Source: JAYYZW01 sp965217605 (GTDB taxonomy: Bacteria > Pseudomonadota > Gammaproteobacteria > Ga0077536). From it: DNA of 64,000 nt. This document shows, one piece after another, positions 51,033 to 60,226 of this stretch. The stretch covers positions 372,001-436,000 of the forward strand of contig CBDCJB010000001.1 in assembly GCA_965217605.1 (NCBI GenBank), written 5' to 3'. Both the position numbers and the translations under genes were made by a program. The notes under the pieces are model-generated. The model saw only the letters and a list, made by a program, of their open reading frames with translations, did not search any database and had not been told where the DNA came from. Positions within the stretch are counted from its first letter, which is position 1, and each line of letters begins with the position of its first letter.

Positions 51033-52163
51033 ATGACCGACCGCGTCGACTACGCCACCTCTCGCGTACTCGCGAGCCCCAATAAGTTCAGGCTCGCCGT
51101 TTTAGGATTCAACTGCAGCGGCGGTTGTTCGATCACGACCGCGGCGGGCGCGGCCGAGGCCGAGTGGGGCGAAAACGTGCGCATCGCGCAAGCGGCTGAT
51201 CGCGCGAACATCGAAGCGATCATCCCGTTGGGCCGATGGCTCGGCTTTGGTGGTGACATGAATTTCAACGGGCGCTCGTTCGAGACCTTTGCCTGGGCCG
51301 CCGGTATTGCCGCATTGACTCAACGTGCCCAGGTGTTCTCCACCTTTCACGTGCCGACCGCTCATCCGGTGCGGGTCGCTAAGACGATCGCCACGATCGA
51401 TCACATCTCAGGCGGACGTTTCGGCATCAACATCGTGGCCGGGTGGAATGAGGAAGAGATCAGCATGTTCGGGCTCACCCAGCGCGAGCACGACGAGCGC
51501 TACGACTTTGCCGATGAGTTCATGGACGTGCTCATGCGCCTGTGTAATGAGAAGGAAAGCTTCGATTATTACGGCAGGTACTTCAATGTGCCGGGCGCAT
51601 TTTCAGAGCCCAAACCGGTGCAAACGCCGCGTCCGGTCGTCATGGGCGCGGCGATCAGCCCGAAGGGACACGAGTTCGCGGCCAAGCACGCCGACATCAA
51701 TTTCATCGCGTTCGACGAATTGAGCACGGCCAAGCAGCTCGTGAACAACGTGAAGTCGCTCGCCCGGGACAAATACGGGCGCGAGATCATCGTCTTCGGG
51801 ATGGGCGCCGTGATCTGCGCCGAAACGGAACAGCAGGCGCAGAAGGATTACCGCTACTACATCGATGAGACGGGCGACTGGGACACCGCCTACAGGATGG
51901 TAGACGCCATGGTCAAGAACGAATACACGGGCCAGTTCGAACGCGAAGGCCTGACGCGTAAGATGATCGGCGGCTGGGGCGCCCAACCGCTCGTCGGCAG
52001 TCCCGAACAGGTCGTCGACGGCATGCGCCAGATGTCCGAAGCCGGAATGGACGGAATGACGATCTCGTGGGTCAACTACGAAGAGGGCATCGAGCAGTTC
52101 CGCACCGAACTCATGCCGTTAATGATCGACGCGGGGCTACGCGTCGAAGAGCCGCCTCTCTAG
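51033..52163 (+). CDS. LLM-class flavin-dependent monooxygenase (RutA/DmoA-like)
   Basis: 376-residue luciferase-like TIM barrel. FRLAVLGFNCSGGCSITTAAG, IIPLGRWLGFGGDMNFNGRS, HVPTAHPVRVAKTIATIDHISGG, RFGINIVAGWNEEEISMFG and GWGAQPLVGSPEQVVDGM place it with the FMNH2-dependent RutA/DmoA group. It is a relative of the enzyme at 23109. Substrate unknown; it would need a flavin reductase. Its stop overlaps the convergent LLM gene at 52160 by 4 bases. A diverged repeat lies directly upstream. Confidence 0.88.
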   Translation: MTDRVDYATSRVLASPNKFRLAVLGFNCSGGCSITTAAGAAEAEWGENVRIAQAADRANIEAIIPLGRWLGFGGDMNFNGRSFETFAWAAGIAALTQRAQVFSTFHVPTAHPVRVAKTIATIDHISGGRFGINIVAGWNEEEISMFGLTQREHDERYDFADEFMDVLMRLCNEKESFDYYGRYFNVPGAFSEPKPVQTPRPVVMGAAISPKGHEFAAKHADINFIAFDELSTAKQLVNNVKSLARDKYGREIIVFGMGAVICAETEQQAQKDYRYYIDETGDWDTAYRMVDAMVKNEYTGQFEREGLTRKMIGGWGAQPLVGSPEQVVDGMRQMSEAGMDGMTISWVNYEEGIEQFRTELMPLMIDAGLRVEEPPL

Positions 52164-53044
52164 AAAATCGCTCCCGCCAGGTCGTCGAGCTCGGCGAGAA
52201 TCTCTTTTTCGTCATTACCCATCAGCCACAGTATCGTGTTGTCGGCGCCGGCCTTGGCTGCCCCAGCGAGTTCAGCTTTCGTGCGGAACATGCCAGTCGG
52301 TGCGAAGAGACTCATGTCGAGGCGTTCGGGATCGCGATCGGCAGCTTTGGCGTATTTCGCGATCTCGGCTTTACCATCCGCGATTTCCTGTGGATCGGTG
52401 ACGATCGGCAGCCAGCCGTCACCCCATTCGCCGACGCGTTTGTAAACGCGGGGATTGGCAACGCTGGCCAACAATACCGGCGGCCCCGAAGTTTGGACAG
52501 GTTTCGGCCGGCAGATCACTTTAGGGAAGTCGTAGTATTTGCCGTGGTGTTCAACGTACTCGCCTGTCCAAAGCAAACGCATGGCCTGAATGGCTTCTTT
52601 GGTTTGTGTCCAGCGATGCGGGAAGTCACCGCCCATGACCGTGCATTCCATCTCGTTCCAGCCCGCACCGATGCCGTACAGCATGCGGCCACCGGAATAG
52701 TGATCGATCGAAGCGATCTCTTTGGCCGCCAGTAAGGGATTACGTTCCGGCACCAACGCGATGCCGGTGGCGAGTTTGATCGTCGACGTGGCCGCAGAGG
52801 CGCGCGCCAGCGCAATCAAGGGATCGGGCATCTTGTAGAGGTAATCCGGCGGCGGTTCGCCGGGCGTGCGGGCCGGATAGGATTCGCAGGATCCTTCGGG
52901 AATGACGGCGTGTTCGGGCACCCAGTACGAGGCGAAACCGAGATCTTCAGCGCGTTTCGCGACGACGGCCGGATCGCCCGACGGCTGGTCGATGAGAATT
53001 TGGAAGAGGCCGACGCCCATGCCGTTGATGTTCTTTTCAGCCAA
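52160..53044 (-). CDS. LLM-class F420-dependent oxidoreductase
   Basis: 294-residue luciferase-like enzyme. GLFQILIDQPSGDPAVVAKRAEDLGFASYWVPEHAVIPE and LATGIALVPERNPLLAAKEIASIDHYSGGR are typical of the F420-dependent TIGR03619-type group, and the C-terminal DNTILWLMGNDEKEILAELDDLA ends the barrel. The likely start is TTG 53044 with AGGGGAAA ahead; the longer frame to 53137 runs through the hairpin repeat and is not coding. F420 rather than FMN is favoured by family and by the local F420 genes, but is not shown. Confidence 0.85.
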   Translation of the reverse strand: MAEKNINGMGVGLFQILIDQPSGDPAVVAKRAEDLGFASYWVPEHAVIPEGSCESYPARTPGEPPPDYLYKMPDPLIALARASAATSTIKLATGIALVPERNPLLAAKEIASIDHYSGGRMLYGIGAGWNEMECTVMGGDFPHRWTQTKEAIQAMRLLWTGEYVEHHGKYYDFPKVICRPKPVQTSGPPVLLASVANPRVYKRVGEWGDGWLPIVTDPQEIADGKAEIAKYAKAADRDPERLDMSLFAPTGMFRTKAELAGAAKAGADNTILWLMGNDEKEILAELDDLAGAIF

Positions 53045-53072
53045 TGCATTTCCCCTGTTCGTTCGTAATGAT

Positions 53073-53132
53073 CCCGGATTCCGCTTCGCTTCATCCAGGC
53101 TACAACAGCTCTGTAGCGAAGCGGAATCCGGG
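53073..53132. repeat. hairpin with 18-base perfect arms containing the 31-base repeat (copy B)
   Basis: CCCGGATTCCGCTTCGCT (53073-53090) pairs perfectly with 53115-53132, leaving a 24-base loop. The stretch 53073-53103 is the reverse complement of the cofD-upstream repeat at 42670-42700 (29 of 31). It lies between the HAD gene and the downstream LLM gene, both leftward, so it would form a strong hairpin in their shared transcript. Confidence 0.8.
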
Positions 53133-53142
53133 TGCAAGAATA

Positions 53143-53847
53143 TCAGGTTAGAAGATCGGCAAGCTCAGTCATGGTTTTCACCGTGATATCGGGCGGATAT
53201 GGCGTCTCCCCAAACGGCCGGTCGCGGCGATCGATGAATGCCGCGCGCAGCCCGGCAGCCTTCGCACCGATGCAGTCGAACGCGTGATTGGCTACGTGCA
53301 TGACCTGCGTCGGTGCTACGCCCAATATCGTGCAGGCGGCCTCATAGGTGCGCCGGTGCGGTTTGAAACATCCCGCTTCCTGCACTGAGATCGTCGCGGC
53401 GAACGGGAAATCGATATAGGGCTTGGCTGCATCCAGCATGTCGCGATCCCCGTTCGACAGGCTCACGAGTTTGAATGCGGCGGCCAGACGCTCCAGCGCC
53501 GCCGATACTTCCGGAAACGGTCGCAGACGTTCGATCGCGGCGACCAATGCATCGGCTTCATCCTTGGTATACGTGATCCCGGCCCGGTCCATGACGAAGC
53601 TCACCGCGCGGCGCCCGATCTCGCGATACGGTGTATGGCCGGTGTCACACAGCGAATCGATCATGGAGTTCTCGAAGTGCGTCCGCCGCCACCAGGTGAC
53701 GAAGCGATGGGGATCACCGTCCCACCCTTTACGTGCGAGAAAAGGCGTTACGAACTCGACCAAACCGCCCTGCATATCTACGATCGTGCCGTATTGATCA
53801 AAGCTAAGAACACTGATTTCTCGTCGTAGCGAAGCGGGATCGGTCAT
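53143..53847 (-). CDS. haloacid dehalogenase type II-like hydrolase
   Basis: 234-residue HAD-superfamily protein. The nucleophile motif is LSFDQYGTIVD, motif II is LVSLSNGDRDML, the lysine motif is GCFKPHRRTYEAA and the final motif HVANHAFDCIGAKAAGLRAA. This pattern matches L-2-haloacid dehalogenases, which swap halogen for hydroxyl on 2-haloacids; substrate preference cannot be judged here. Read leftward; the ATG at 53847 is 128 bases from the divergent LLM gene at 53976. Confidence 0.9.
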   Translation of the reverse strand: MTDPASLRREISVLSFDQYGTIVDMQGGLVEFVTPFLARKGWDGDPHRFVTWWRRTHFENSMIDSLCDTGHTPYREIGRRAVSFVMDRAGITYTKDEADALVAAIERLRPFPEVSAALERLAAAFKLVSLSNGDRDMLDAAKPYIDFPFAATISVQEAGCFKPHRRTYEAACTILGVAPTQVMHVANHAFDCIGAKAAGLRAAFIDRRDRPFGETPYPPDITVKTMTELADLLT

Positions 53848-53975
53848 GATCGCAACATGCGCACCGGCATTGATGTGCTGGAAACTATATCAAGCATGGG
53901 AGGTAGCGGTGTCGTCTTGACACCCGCAAAGGGCCCGGCTAGCTTGGCCAGCACATTTGATTCGAGGGTAAACGC

Positions 53976-55073
53976 ATGAAACTCGGTTATTTCATGATGC
54001 CGCTGCACCACGTTGACCGCGACTACCATGAAACCTTGCAGGAGGACATGGAAGCGATCATCTACGCCGATGAACTCGGTTATACAGAGGCCTGGGTGGG
54101 AGAACATTACTCGAGCGCGGCCGAGGAGGTCACGTCGCCCTTGATGTTTCACGCCAACCTCATCAACCGCACCAAGCACATCAAGCTCGCGACGGGTGTG
54201 ATCTGCCTGCCGCAATATCATCCGGCGGTTACCGCGGGACAGGCGGCGATGTTCGATCACCTGAGCGACGGACGGTTCATCATGGGGATCGGCCCCGGCG
54301 GTTTGACATCGGATTTCGAGCTCTTTGGCGTCGTGGACAAGGACCGTATGGAGATGATGGAAGAGGCCATCGATCAAATGCTGGAACTCTGGTCTACCGA
54401 CCCGCCCTATAACATGCACGGCAAACACTGGACCATCGACATGAAGGATTGGACGCATCACGACATCAAGCTCGGTTATGTGCGCAAACCGCTACAGCAA
54501 CCGCATCCGCCGATCGCGATATCGGCCATGAGCCCGGCGTCCGGCTCACTCATCTTCGCCGGCGAACGCGGCTACATGCCGGTGACCGCAAATTTCATCG
54601 CCACGTGGTCGGCCAAGACCCATTGGCCGACATATTGCAAAGGTGCGCGAACCGGAGGATACACGCCCGATCCCGAGAACTGGCACGTCGCGCGGAGCAT
54701 TTTCGTGGCCGATACGGATGAAGAAGCGGCCGCGTTCGCGACCATCCCGGGCGGCGCCTACGATTATTACTATGAATACCTGTTCAAGATCTTCGATCGG
54801 GCCGATTTCAAAGGTCCGTTCGTTGCAAACGAAACCGATGATCCCAATGAGCTCACCGCGCAGAAGATTCGGGATGCGTGTGTCATTCACGGCAGTCCCG
54901 CGACCGTCGCCGAGAAAATATTAGCCTTCCGCGATGAAGTCGGTCATTTCGGCACCTTGCTCTACACCGCCCACGACTGGCAGGACAAGGTTGCGATGAA
55001 GCACTCGATGCAGCTCATGGCCGAGGAGGTCATGCCGCGCATCGATCAGGCGCTTGGAGCCGAAGCGGCTTGA
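53976..55073 (+). CDS. LLM-class luciferase-like monooxygenase (LuxA/limonene monooxygenase-like)
   Basis: 365-residue luciferase-like protein. MKLGYFMMPLHHVDRDYHET, EAWVGEHYSSAAEEVTSPLMF, LATGVICLPQYHPAVTAGQAAMFDHLSDGR and MGIGPGGLTSDFELFG are the signature of the LuxA-type FMN monooxygenase branch, near limonene 1,2-monooxygenase and alkanal monooxygenase. TWSAKTHWPTY and a long C-terminal helix complete it. It starts a rightward run of genes to 61.9 kb. The RBS before ATG is GAGGGTAAA. Confidence 0.87.
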   Translation: MKLGYFMMPLHHVDRDYHETLQEDMEAIIYADELGYTEAWVGEHYSSAAEEVTSPLMFHANLINRTKHIKLATGVICLPQYHPAVTAGQAAMFDHLSDGRFIMGIGPGGLTSDFELFGVVDKDRMEMMEEAIDQMLELWSTDPPYNMHGKHWTIDMKDWTHHDIKLGYVRKPLQQPHPPIAISAMSPASGSLIFAGERGYMPVTANFIATWSAKTHWPTYCKGARTGGYTPDPENWHVARSIFVADTDEEAAAFATIPGGAYDYYYEYLFKIFDRADFKGPFVANETDDPNELTAQKIRDACVIHGSPATVAEKILAFRDEVGHFGTLLYTAHDWQDKVAMKHSMQLMAEEVMPRIDQALGAEAA

Positions 55074-55091
55074 GATGGAGCTAGGCGCAAC

Positions 55092-56105
55092 ATGAGCGAC
55101 AGGAAATTACGCTTCGGGCTGTGGTATGACTTCAGAAACCCACCGCAGTGGCGGCGGGACAATACCGAGCTTTATCACGCGATCTTCGATCAGATCGTCA
55201 CCGCAGAAGCGGCCGGCTTCGACGATATCTGGTTATCCGAGCATCATTTTCTGGACGATGACTATTCACCGTCGATGCTCGCGATCGGCTGCGCTATTGC
55301 CGTGCGGACCGAGACGATCCGAATCGGCACTAGTGTTCTGTTACTGCCGCTTCACGACGCCGTACGGGTGGCCGAAGACGCGGCCACCCTCGACGTCATT
55401 TCAGGCGGCCGGCTCGAGCTCGGGATCGGCGTCGGCTACAAAGCGGAAGAGCTGCGCGCCTGGGGCGTCGATCCCAAATCGCGCGGCCCGCGCATGGAGG
55501 AAGGGATCGAGATCCTGCAGCGCCTGTTTGCCGGCGAGCGGTTCAGCTTCCACGGCGAATACAACCACTTCGAAGACGTGCAATTGCGCCCGATGCCGGT
55601 ACAGAAGCACCCGCGCCTGTGGATCGCCGGATTCAGCAAGGTTGCAGTGCGGCGCGCGGCACGCGTGGGCGCCGGTTACATCGCGGTCGGGCCGATCGGG
55701 CCCTTCACCAAGGTCTACCGCGACGAGCTGGCCAAGCAAGGCCGCGATCCGGACGATTACGAAGTCGCGGCCGGCTATGCCTGGCTGCACGTGGCGAAAG
55801 ACCCTGACGAGCGCCGGGCGCAAGCGGTAGATCACCTGGCCTACCAGCAGAACTGTTACGGCGAATGGATGAAAGGCGCGGGTATGGATTTCATCAAGCC
55901 CGTCGAGGCGACGCGCGAATCGGTGGAAGCCAACCACTGCTATATCGTGAGTCCGGAGCAGGCCGTCGAGATGATCAATGAATACATCGAAGCGACCGGT
56001 ACGAATCGTTTTTACACCTGGGCCGTGCCGCCCGGTATGCACCCGAGTTGGACCGACGAGCACATCGAACTGATGTCGCAAGAGGTCATGCCGGCCTTCC
56101 GGTAG
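55092..56105 (+). CDS. LLM-class flavin-dependent oxidoreductase
   Basis: 337-residue luciferase-like TIM barrel. WLSEHHFLDDDYSPSMLAIG, RIGTSVLLLPLHDAVRVAEDAATLDVISGGR and ELGIGVGYKAEELRAWG are typical motifs, and PRLWIAGFSKVAVRRAARVGAGYIAVG gives the phosphate-binding strand. It belongs to the general LLM class whose members use FMN or F420; the exact subfamily is uncertain. It begins 18 bases after the preceding LLM gene and is followed by another 19 bases on, so it is clearly operonic. Confidence 0.87.
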   Translation: MSDRKLRFGLWYDFRNPPQWRRDNTELYHAIFDQIVTAEAAGFDDIWLSEHHFLDDDYSPSMLAIGCAIAVRTETIRIGTSVLLLPLHDAVRVAEDAATLDVISGGRLELGIGVGYKAEELRAWGVDPKSRGPRMEEGIEILQRLFAGERFSFHGEYNHFEDVQLRPMPVQKHPRLWIAGFSKVAVRRAARVGAGYIAVGPIGPFTKVYRDELAKQGRDPDDYEVAAGYAWLHVAKDPDERRAQAVDHLAYQQNCYGEWMKGAGMDFIKPVEATRESVEANHCYIVSPEQAVEMINEYIEATGTNRFYTWAVPPGMHPSWTDEHIELMSQEVMPAFR

Positions 56106-56124
56106 GCCACCAGGAGATCCAGCG

Positions 56125-57021
56125 ATGGCGATACCGATGGGCCTTTTGCAATGGAACGAAGGAACGGCAGGTACCGATCTCGTTGCACATGTGCAGCGCT
56201 TCGAGGCGCTCGGCTACCACGAATTGTGGGTGCCCGAAGTATACGGTCGCGAGGTTTTTTCAACCTGCGGCTTCCTGTTGGCCAAGACGGAGCGGCTCTT
56301 CGTATCCAGCGGTATCGCCAACGTCTACGCACGCGATGCCGACGCCGCCGCTCAAGCAGCGAATTGTCTCGCAGAGATCTCCGACGGGCGTTTTCGTCTA
56401 GGACTCGGCGTATCACACCCGGTTTTAATCGAGCCGCGCGGACACGCCTGGGTCAAGCCCGTACCTAAAATGCGGAGCTATCTCGAACGCCTCGCCGAGG
56501 CGCCGATCGAGAGCCCCAAGGCCGAACAGGCCGCACGCATCATCGTCGCCGGACACGGTAAAGGCCTGATCAAGGTCGCTCGCGATCACGCCGATGGCTC
56601 CTTCTTATTCCTGCAACCCGTCGAAGCCGTGCAGATGGCGCGCGAGATCCTAGGTCCCGACAAGGAGATCCACGTGGCCGTGCGGTGTGTGCTCGACGCC
56701 GATCCAGAACGTGCCCGGGATCTGGCCCGCCGCGCCAACGCGTTCTACATCAGTTTGCCGGCGTATCAGGCGCGCTTCAGCGAGCTCGGTTACGTCGAAA
56801 GCGATTGGGCCGACGGATGCAGCGACCGCTTAGTCGATGCGACTTGCGCGTGGGGTGATACGGATACCTTGAAAGAGAAGCTCGCGGCTTATGCGAGCGC
56901 GGGTGCGAGCCATATCGTCTTGTATCCGTGCAATCCAGACGAGGACTATACGCCGAACAGCGCCGTCTCGAAGGGCTGGAACTGGCCGTTGCTCGAAGCG
57001 CTGGCACCAGCGAACGCCTAG
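56125..57021 (+). CDS. LLM-class F420-dependent oxidoreductase (TIGR03620-like)
   Basis: 298-residue luciferase-like enzyme of the MSMEG_4141/TIGR03620 type, a subfamily tied to F420-producing genomes. ALGYHELWVPEVYGREVFS, SSGIANVYARDADAAAQAANCLAEISDGR and LGLGVSHPVLIEPRGHAWVKPVPKMRSYLERL show it. PKAEQAARIIVAGHGKGLIKVARDHADGS gives the second half. The closest in-window relative is the enzyme at 59290, with the same layout. F420 use is inferred from family. Confidence 0.87.
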   Translation: MAIPMGLLQWNEGTAGTDLVAHVQRFEALGYHELWVPEVYGREVFSTCGFLLAKTERLFVSSGIANVYARDADAAAQAANCLAEISDGRFRLGLGVSHPVLIEPRGHAWVKPVPKMRSYLERLAEAPIESPKAEQAARIIVAGHGKGLIKVARDHADGSFLFLQPVEAVQMAREILGPDKEIHVAVRCVLDADPERARDLARRANAFYISLPAYQARFSELGYVESDWADGCSDRLVDATCAWGDTDTLKEKLAAYASAGASHIVLYPCNPDEDYTPNSAVSKGWNWPLLEALAPANA

Positions 57022-57063
57022 ATTACGCGGCCTTAATCCGCTCGACATTACAGGGGAGTGCAC

Positions 57064-57831
57064 ATGGGGCGTCTGCAGGACAAGGTTTGCATCATTACCG
57101 GCGCGGCGGGCGGTCAAGGCCAGGTCGCGGTCGAATTGTTCGCCCGGGAAGGGGCCAAGGTCGTCGCCGCCGATCTCCAAGCCGGTGGAGAGGCGGCGAT
57201 TCAAGCATCGGTCGCAAGCCATCCCGATCAGATCATCTACGTGCATACCGATGTCACGATCGAATCCGATCTCGAGCGTCTCGTCGGAGCCGCCATTGAG
57301 CGTTTCGGACGCATCGACGTTCTGTTCAACAACCACGGCGCGATGGTCGGCAGTCCGTTTCTGGAAACGACCACTGAAGAGATCGACACCGTACTCAATG
57401 TGAACGTGCGCGGTTCATTTCTCCTGAGCCAGAAAGTCGCGCGACATATGGTCGCGCAGGGTGACGGCGGCTCGATCATCCACAACAGCTCGGTCGGGGG
57501 GCTGGTCGGTTTTCCGGACATGGCCGCATACGGCGCATCGAAGGCGGGCATCGCGCAACTCGCACGTTCGATGGCCAATGACCTCAAATCCTACAACGTA
57601 CGCGTGAATGCGGTCGCGCCCGGCGGGATCGATACGCCCATGCCGCACAAGTACCTCGAAAAATTCGACAACCGGGACGAGATCTGGGCAGCGATGGAAC
57701 AGGCCCATTTGACCGGCCGGCTCGGACGGCCGGAAGAGGTGATCTGGCTGGTCATCTTTCTCGCTTCGGACGAGACGTCGTTCATGAACGGCGCCGTCAT
57801 CCCGGTCGATGGCGGATATACGGCGATTTGA
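57064..57831 (+). CDS. SDR-family oxidoreductase
   Basis: 255-residue classical SDR. TGAAGGQGQVAVELF is the cofactor motif, NNHGAMVGSPF replaces NNAG, and the active site is NSSVGGLVGFPDMAAYGASK. The end SFMNGAVIPVDGGYTAI is FabG-like. ATG 57064 is favoured (CAGGGGAG eight bases ahead) over GTG 57058. Its stop overlaps the TTG start of the next gene (TTGA), so the two are coupled. Confidence 0.9.
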   Translation: MGRLQDKVCIITGAAGGQGQVAVELFAREGAKVVAADLQAGGEAAIQASVASHPDQIIYVHTDVTIESDLERLVGAAIERFGRIDVLFNNHGAMVGSPFLETTTEEIDTVLNVNVRGSFLLSQKVARHMVAQGDGGSIIHNSSVGGLVGFPDMAAYGASKAGIAQLARSMANDLKSYNVRVNAVAPGGIDTPMPHKYLEKFDNRDEIWAAMEQAHLTGRLGRPEEVIWLVIFLASDETSFMNGAVIPVDGGYTAI

Positions 57832-58703
57832 CCGCCGCCGCTGATAAGCGCGCTCGACTTGCCGAGCGGATTAAAGCGGACGACCTGATCGTGGCGCCGG
57901 GCGTGTTCGACATGATTTCAGTGCGTATCGCTGCGCGCCAGGACCATGCCGCACTGTACATGACCGGTTACGGCACTGTCGCGTCATACCTCGGCCTACC
58001 GGACGCCGGGCTCGCGAGCTTTACCGATATGGTCGAGCGCGCGCGGACCATGGCGTCCGCAAGCGCGGCGCCACTCATCGCCGATGCGGACACGGGCTAC
58101 GGCGGGCTGCTCAACGTGCAGCACACCGTGCGCGGCTACGAGGCTGCGGGCGTCGCGGCGATTCAACTCGAAGACCAGGTATTTCCCAAAAAATGTGGGC
58201 ATACGCCGGGACGCCGCGTCATCGCAACCGACGACATGGTCAAGAAGGTTCAGGTCGCCTGTGATGCGCGCGGCGATCCCAATCTGCTCATCATCGCGCG
58301 TACCGATGCGCGTGCCGCCGAGGGTCTAGCCGACGCCATTGAACGCGCGTGCGCCTACCGCGATGCGGGCGCCGACGTGCTGTTCGTCGAAGCGCCCGAA
58401 AACGAAGAAGAATTCGCCCGCATCGCCGCACAAGTCGATGCGCCACTGGTCGCAAACATGGTCGAAGGTGGGCGATCGCCCGTATTGACCGCCGCGCGGC
58501 TGCGCGATCTCGGTTACCGCATTGCGATCTATCCCGCGATCGGTTTTACGGCCGCCGCCGCGGCGGTCGAGGCCGCTTACCGTCATCTACACGAGACGGG
58601 TTCAACCCACGCGCTCGACACGCCGCTGTATCCCGTGGACGAGATGCACGCGCTGATGGGTTTTGAGGCCGTATGGGACTTTGAGAAAAAATGGGGCGAG
58701 TAG
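57828..58703 (+). CDS. isocitrate lyase/PEP mutase superfamily enzyme
   Basis: 291-residue alpha/beta barrel of the PEP mutase/isocitrate lyase superfamily. DADTGYGGLLNVQHTVRGYE carries the metal-binding aspartates, and VFPKKCGHTPGR is the loop with the catalytic cysteine. IIARTDARAAEGLADAIERA and GADVLFVEAPENEEEF follow. Members include 2-methylisocitrate lyase, oxaloacetate decarboxylase and carboxyphosphonoenolpyruvate mutase; lyase or C-C cleavage is likely. The start is TTG 57828 overlapping the SDR stop, an unusual start accepted because the frame begins near the conserved region. Confidence 0.88.
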   Translation: MTAAADKRARLAERIKADDLIVAPGVFDMISVRIAARQDHAALYMTGYGTVASYLGLPDAGLASFTDMVERARTMASASAAPLIADADTGYGGLLNVQHTVRGYEAAGVAAIQLEDQVFPKKCGHTPGRRVIATDDMVKKVQVACDARGDPNLLIIARTDARAAEGLADAIERACAYRDAGADVLFVEAPENEEEFARIAAQVDAPLVANMVEGGRSPVLTAARLRDLGYRIAIYPAIGFTAAAAAVEAAYRHLHETGSTHALDTPLYPVDEMHALMGFEAVWDFEKKWGE

Positions 58704-58730
58704 CTTCGGCGTTGCACGGAGGACGGCCGC

Positions 58731-59285
58731 ATGCATGCGGATGATCTAGCGGATTACCGCCGCCAACATGTGCCGCTTTACAACGCCAACCGCATGAAAC
58801 TCGGTGTGTTCGGCACCAATGTCAGCGGCGGCGGCACCATGACCAAGGCGCCGACCTCGTTCGTACCGACCTTCGAGCACAATCTGTCGATCGCGCGCAA
58901 AGCCGATGCGCTCGGGCTCGAGTTCATCATTCCCTTCGGCCGCTGGAAGAGCTTCGGCGGTGACACCCAGGCGGAAGCGCAAGCCGCCTTCGATCGCATT
59001 ATCGAAGACGGCGACTGGGGCGCCGCGCATAACATCATGCGTATACTCGGCATCGAAAGTAACTCCTTCGATGCACAGATCGAACTTTTCGCGAAACGCT
59101 TCGTCGCGGGTTGGGGCGGATACCTCCTGGTCGGTACGCCCGAGCAGGTGGTCGATCGATTCATCGACATCGAAAAAGCGGGCGTCGAAGGTATGGCTCT
59201 GGTCTGGCACGACTACGATCAGGAGCTTCCGTACTTCGGTGAACGCGTCTTACCGCTGATGAAACAAGCAGGACTGAGGATCTAG
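58731..59285 (+). CDS. internally deleted LLM monooxygenase (RutA/DmoA-like paralogue)
   Basis: 184 residues. Residues 1-79 (to FGRWKSFGGDT) align with the N-terminus of the 374-residue enzyme at 23109, and residues 80-184 (from QAEAQAAFDRIIEDGDWGA) align with its C-terminal 105 residues, including GWGGYLLVGTPEQVVD. About 190 residues in the middle, including most flavin-binding strands, are missing, with the frame kept. RBS CGGAGGACGG and ATG are intact. The protein is unlikely to bind flavin normally and is probably a decaying paralogue, unless the gap is an assembly artefact. Confidence 0.8.
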   Translation: MHADDLADYRRQHVPLYNANRMKLGVFGTNVSGGGTMTKAPTSFVPTFEHNLSIARKADALGLEFIIPFGRWKSFGGDTQAEAQAAFDRIIEDGDWGAAHNIMRILGIESNSFDAQIELFAKRFVAGWGGYLLVGTPEQVVDRFIDIEKAGVEGMALVWHDYDQELPYFGERVLPLMKQAGLRI

Positions 59286-59289
59286 ACCT

Positions 59290-60201
59290 ATGATCATGCC
59301 CAACCAAAGCCTCGGCGTATTCTTGTACCCCGATAATTTCTCGGCGGAGGAGCTTGCCGATTTCGCGCAGCGCTTCGAGCAACTCGGTTATGCGGCGCTG
59401 TGGTATCCGGAAGTGTTCTACTACGAGAGTTTTACCTTAGGTGGGTATCTCCTCAGCCACACCGAACGCATTACGATCGCCAGTGGTATTGCGAACATCT
59501 ATGCGCGCGATCCCATGGCGACCTTGCAGTGCTCGCGGGGCCTGCAGGCGTTCTATCCGGATCGTTACATCACGGGCCTCGGTGTTTCGCACGAATCGAT
59601 CGTCACCGATGGGCGCGGGCACGAATATCGCAAACCGCTGAGTGCGATGCGTCAATATCTGGACGACATGGATCGGTACCGGCCGCAGATGATCGGCGAG
59701 GATACGCCGCTGGTCATCGGCGCACTCGGACCGAAGATGATCGCGCTCGCCGGCGAACGCAGCGAGGGCGCGCACCCGTTCAATTCCCCGCCCGAACGCA
59801 CGCAATGGGCGCGTGAAATCATTGGCCCCGGCAAATGGATCTGCACGGCACAGCACGTGTGCCTGACCACCGATGCCGCGGCCGCGCGGGCCGCCGCGCG
59901 GCGCGCGCTGGAATTCTACTTCGTGACGCCGAACCACTACCGGAACTGGCTGCGCGGAGGTTATGACGAAAGCGATCTCCAGAACGGCGGCAGCGACCGT
60001 TTGATCGACGCCCTCGTCGCCTGGGGCACCGAAGCGCAGATCCGTGACCGCATTCAACAGCAGTTCGACGCCGGCGCAACCCAGGTGATCCTGAATACCA
60101 TCGACCCGGGCGGACCGCCGGATGCGAAGACGGACGTCGGCGGATACAATTTCTCTTCGGCTCCGCACTGGGAAGCCTACGAACGGTTGAAACCGATCTG
60201 A
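59290..60201 (+). CDS. LLM-class F420-dependent oxidoreductase (TIGR03620-like)
   Basis: 303-residue luciferase-like enzyme of the same subgroup as the one at 56125. QLGYAALWYPEVFYYESFTLGG, ASGIANIYARDPMATLQCSRGLQAFYPDR and GLGVSHESIVTDGRGHEYRKPLSAMRQYLDD match it block for block. It starts 4 bases after the deleted LLM gene, with two adjacent ATGs (59290 or 59296). F420 dependence is inferred. The GST-like gene follows 25 bases later. Confidence 0.87.
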   Translation: MIMPNQSLGVFLYPDNFSAEELADFAQRFEQLGYAALWYPEVFYYESFTLGGYLLSHTERITIASGIANIYARDPMATLQCSRGLQAFYPDRYITGLGVSHESIVTDGRGHEYRKPLSAMRQYLDDMDRYRPQMIGEDTPLVIGALGPKMIALAGERSEGAHPFNSPPERTQWAREIIGPGKWICTAQHVCLTTDAAAARAAARRALEFYFVTPNHYRNWLRGGYDESDLQNGGSDRLIDALVAWGTEAQIRDRIQQQFDAGATQVILNTIDPGGPPDAKTDVGGYNFSSAPHWEAYERLKPI

Positions 60202-60226
60202 TACCACGACCACGGAGAAACAACCC

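Noticed and set aside
53045..53137. N-terminal extension of the LLM gene at 52160
   Set aside because: It translates the hairpin repeat; homologous enzymes start near MGVGLFQ, and a good RBS precedes TTG 53044.
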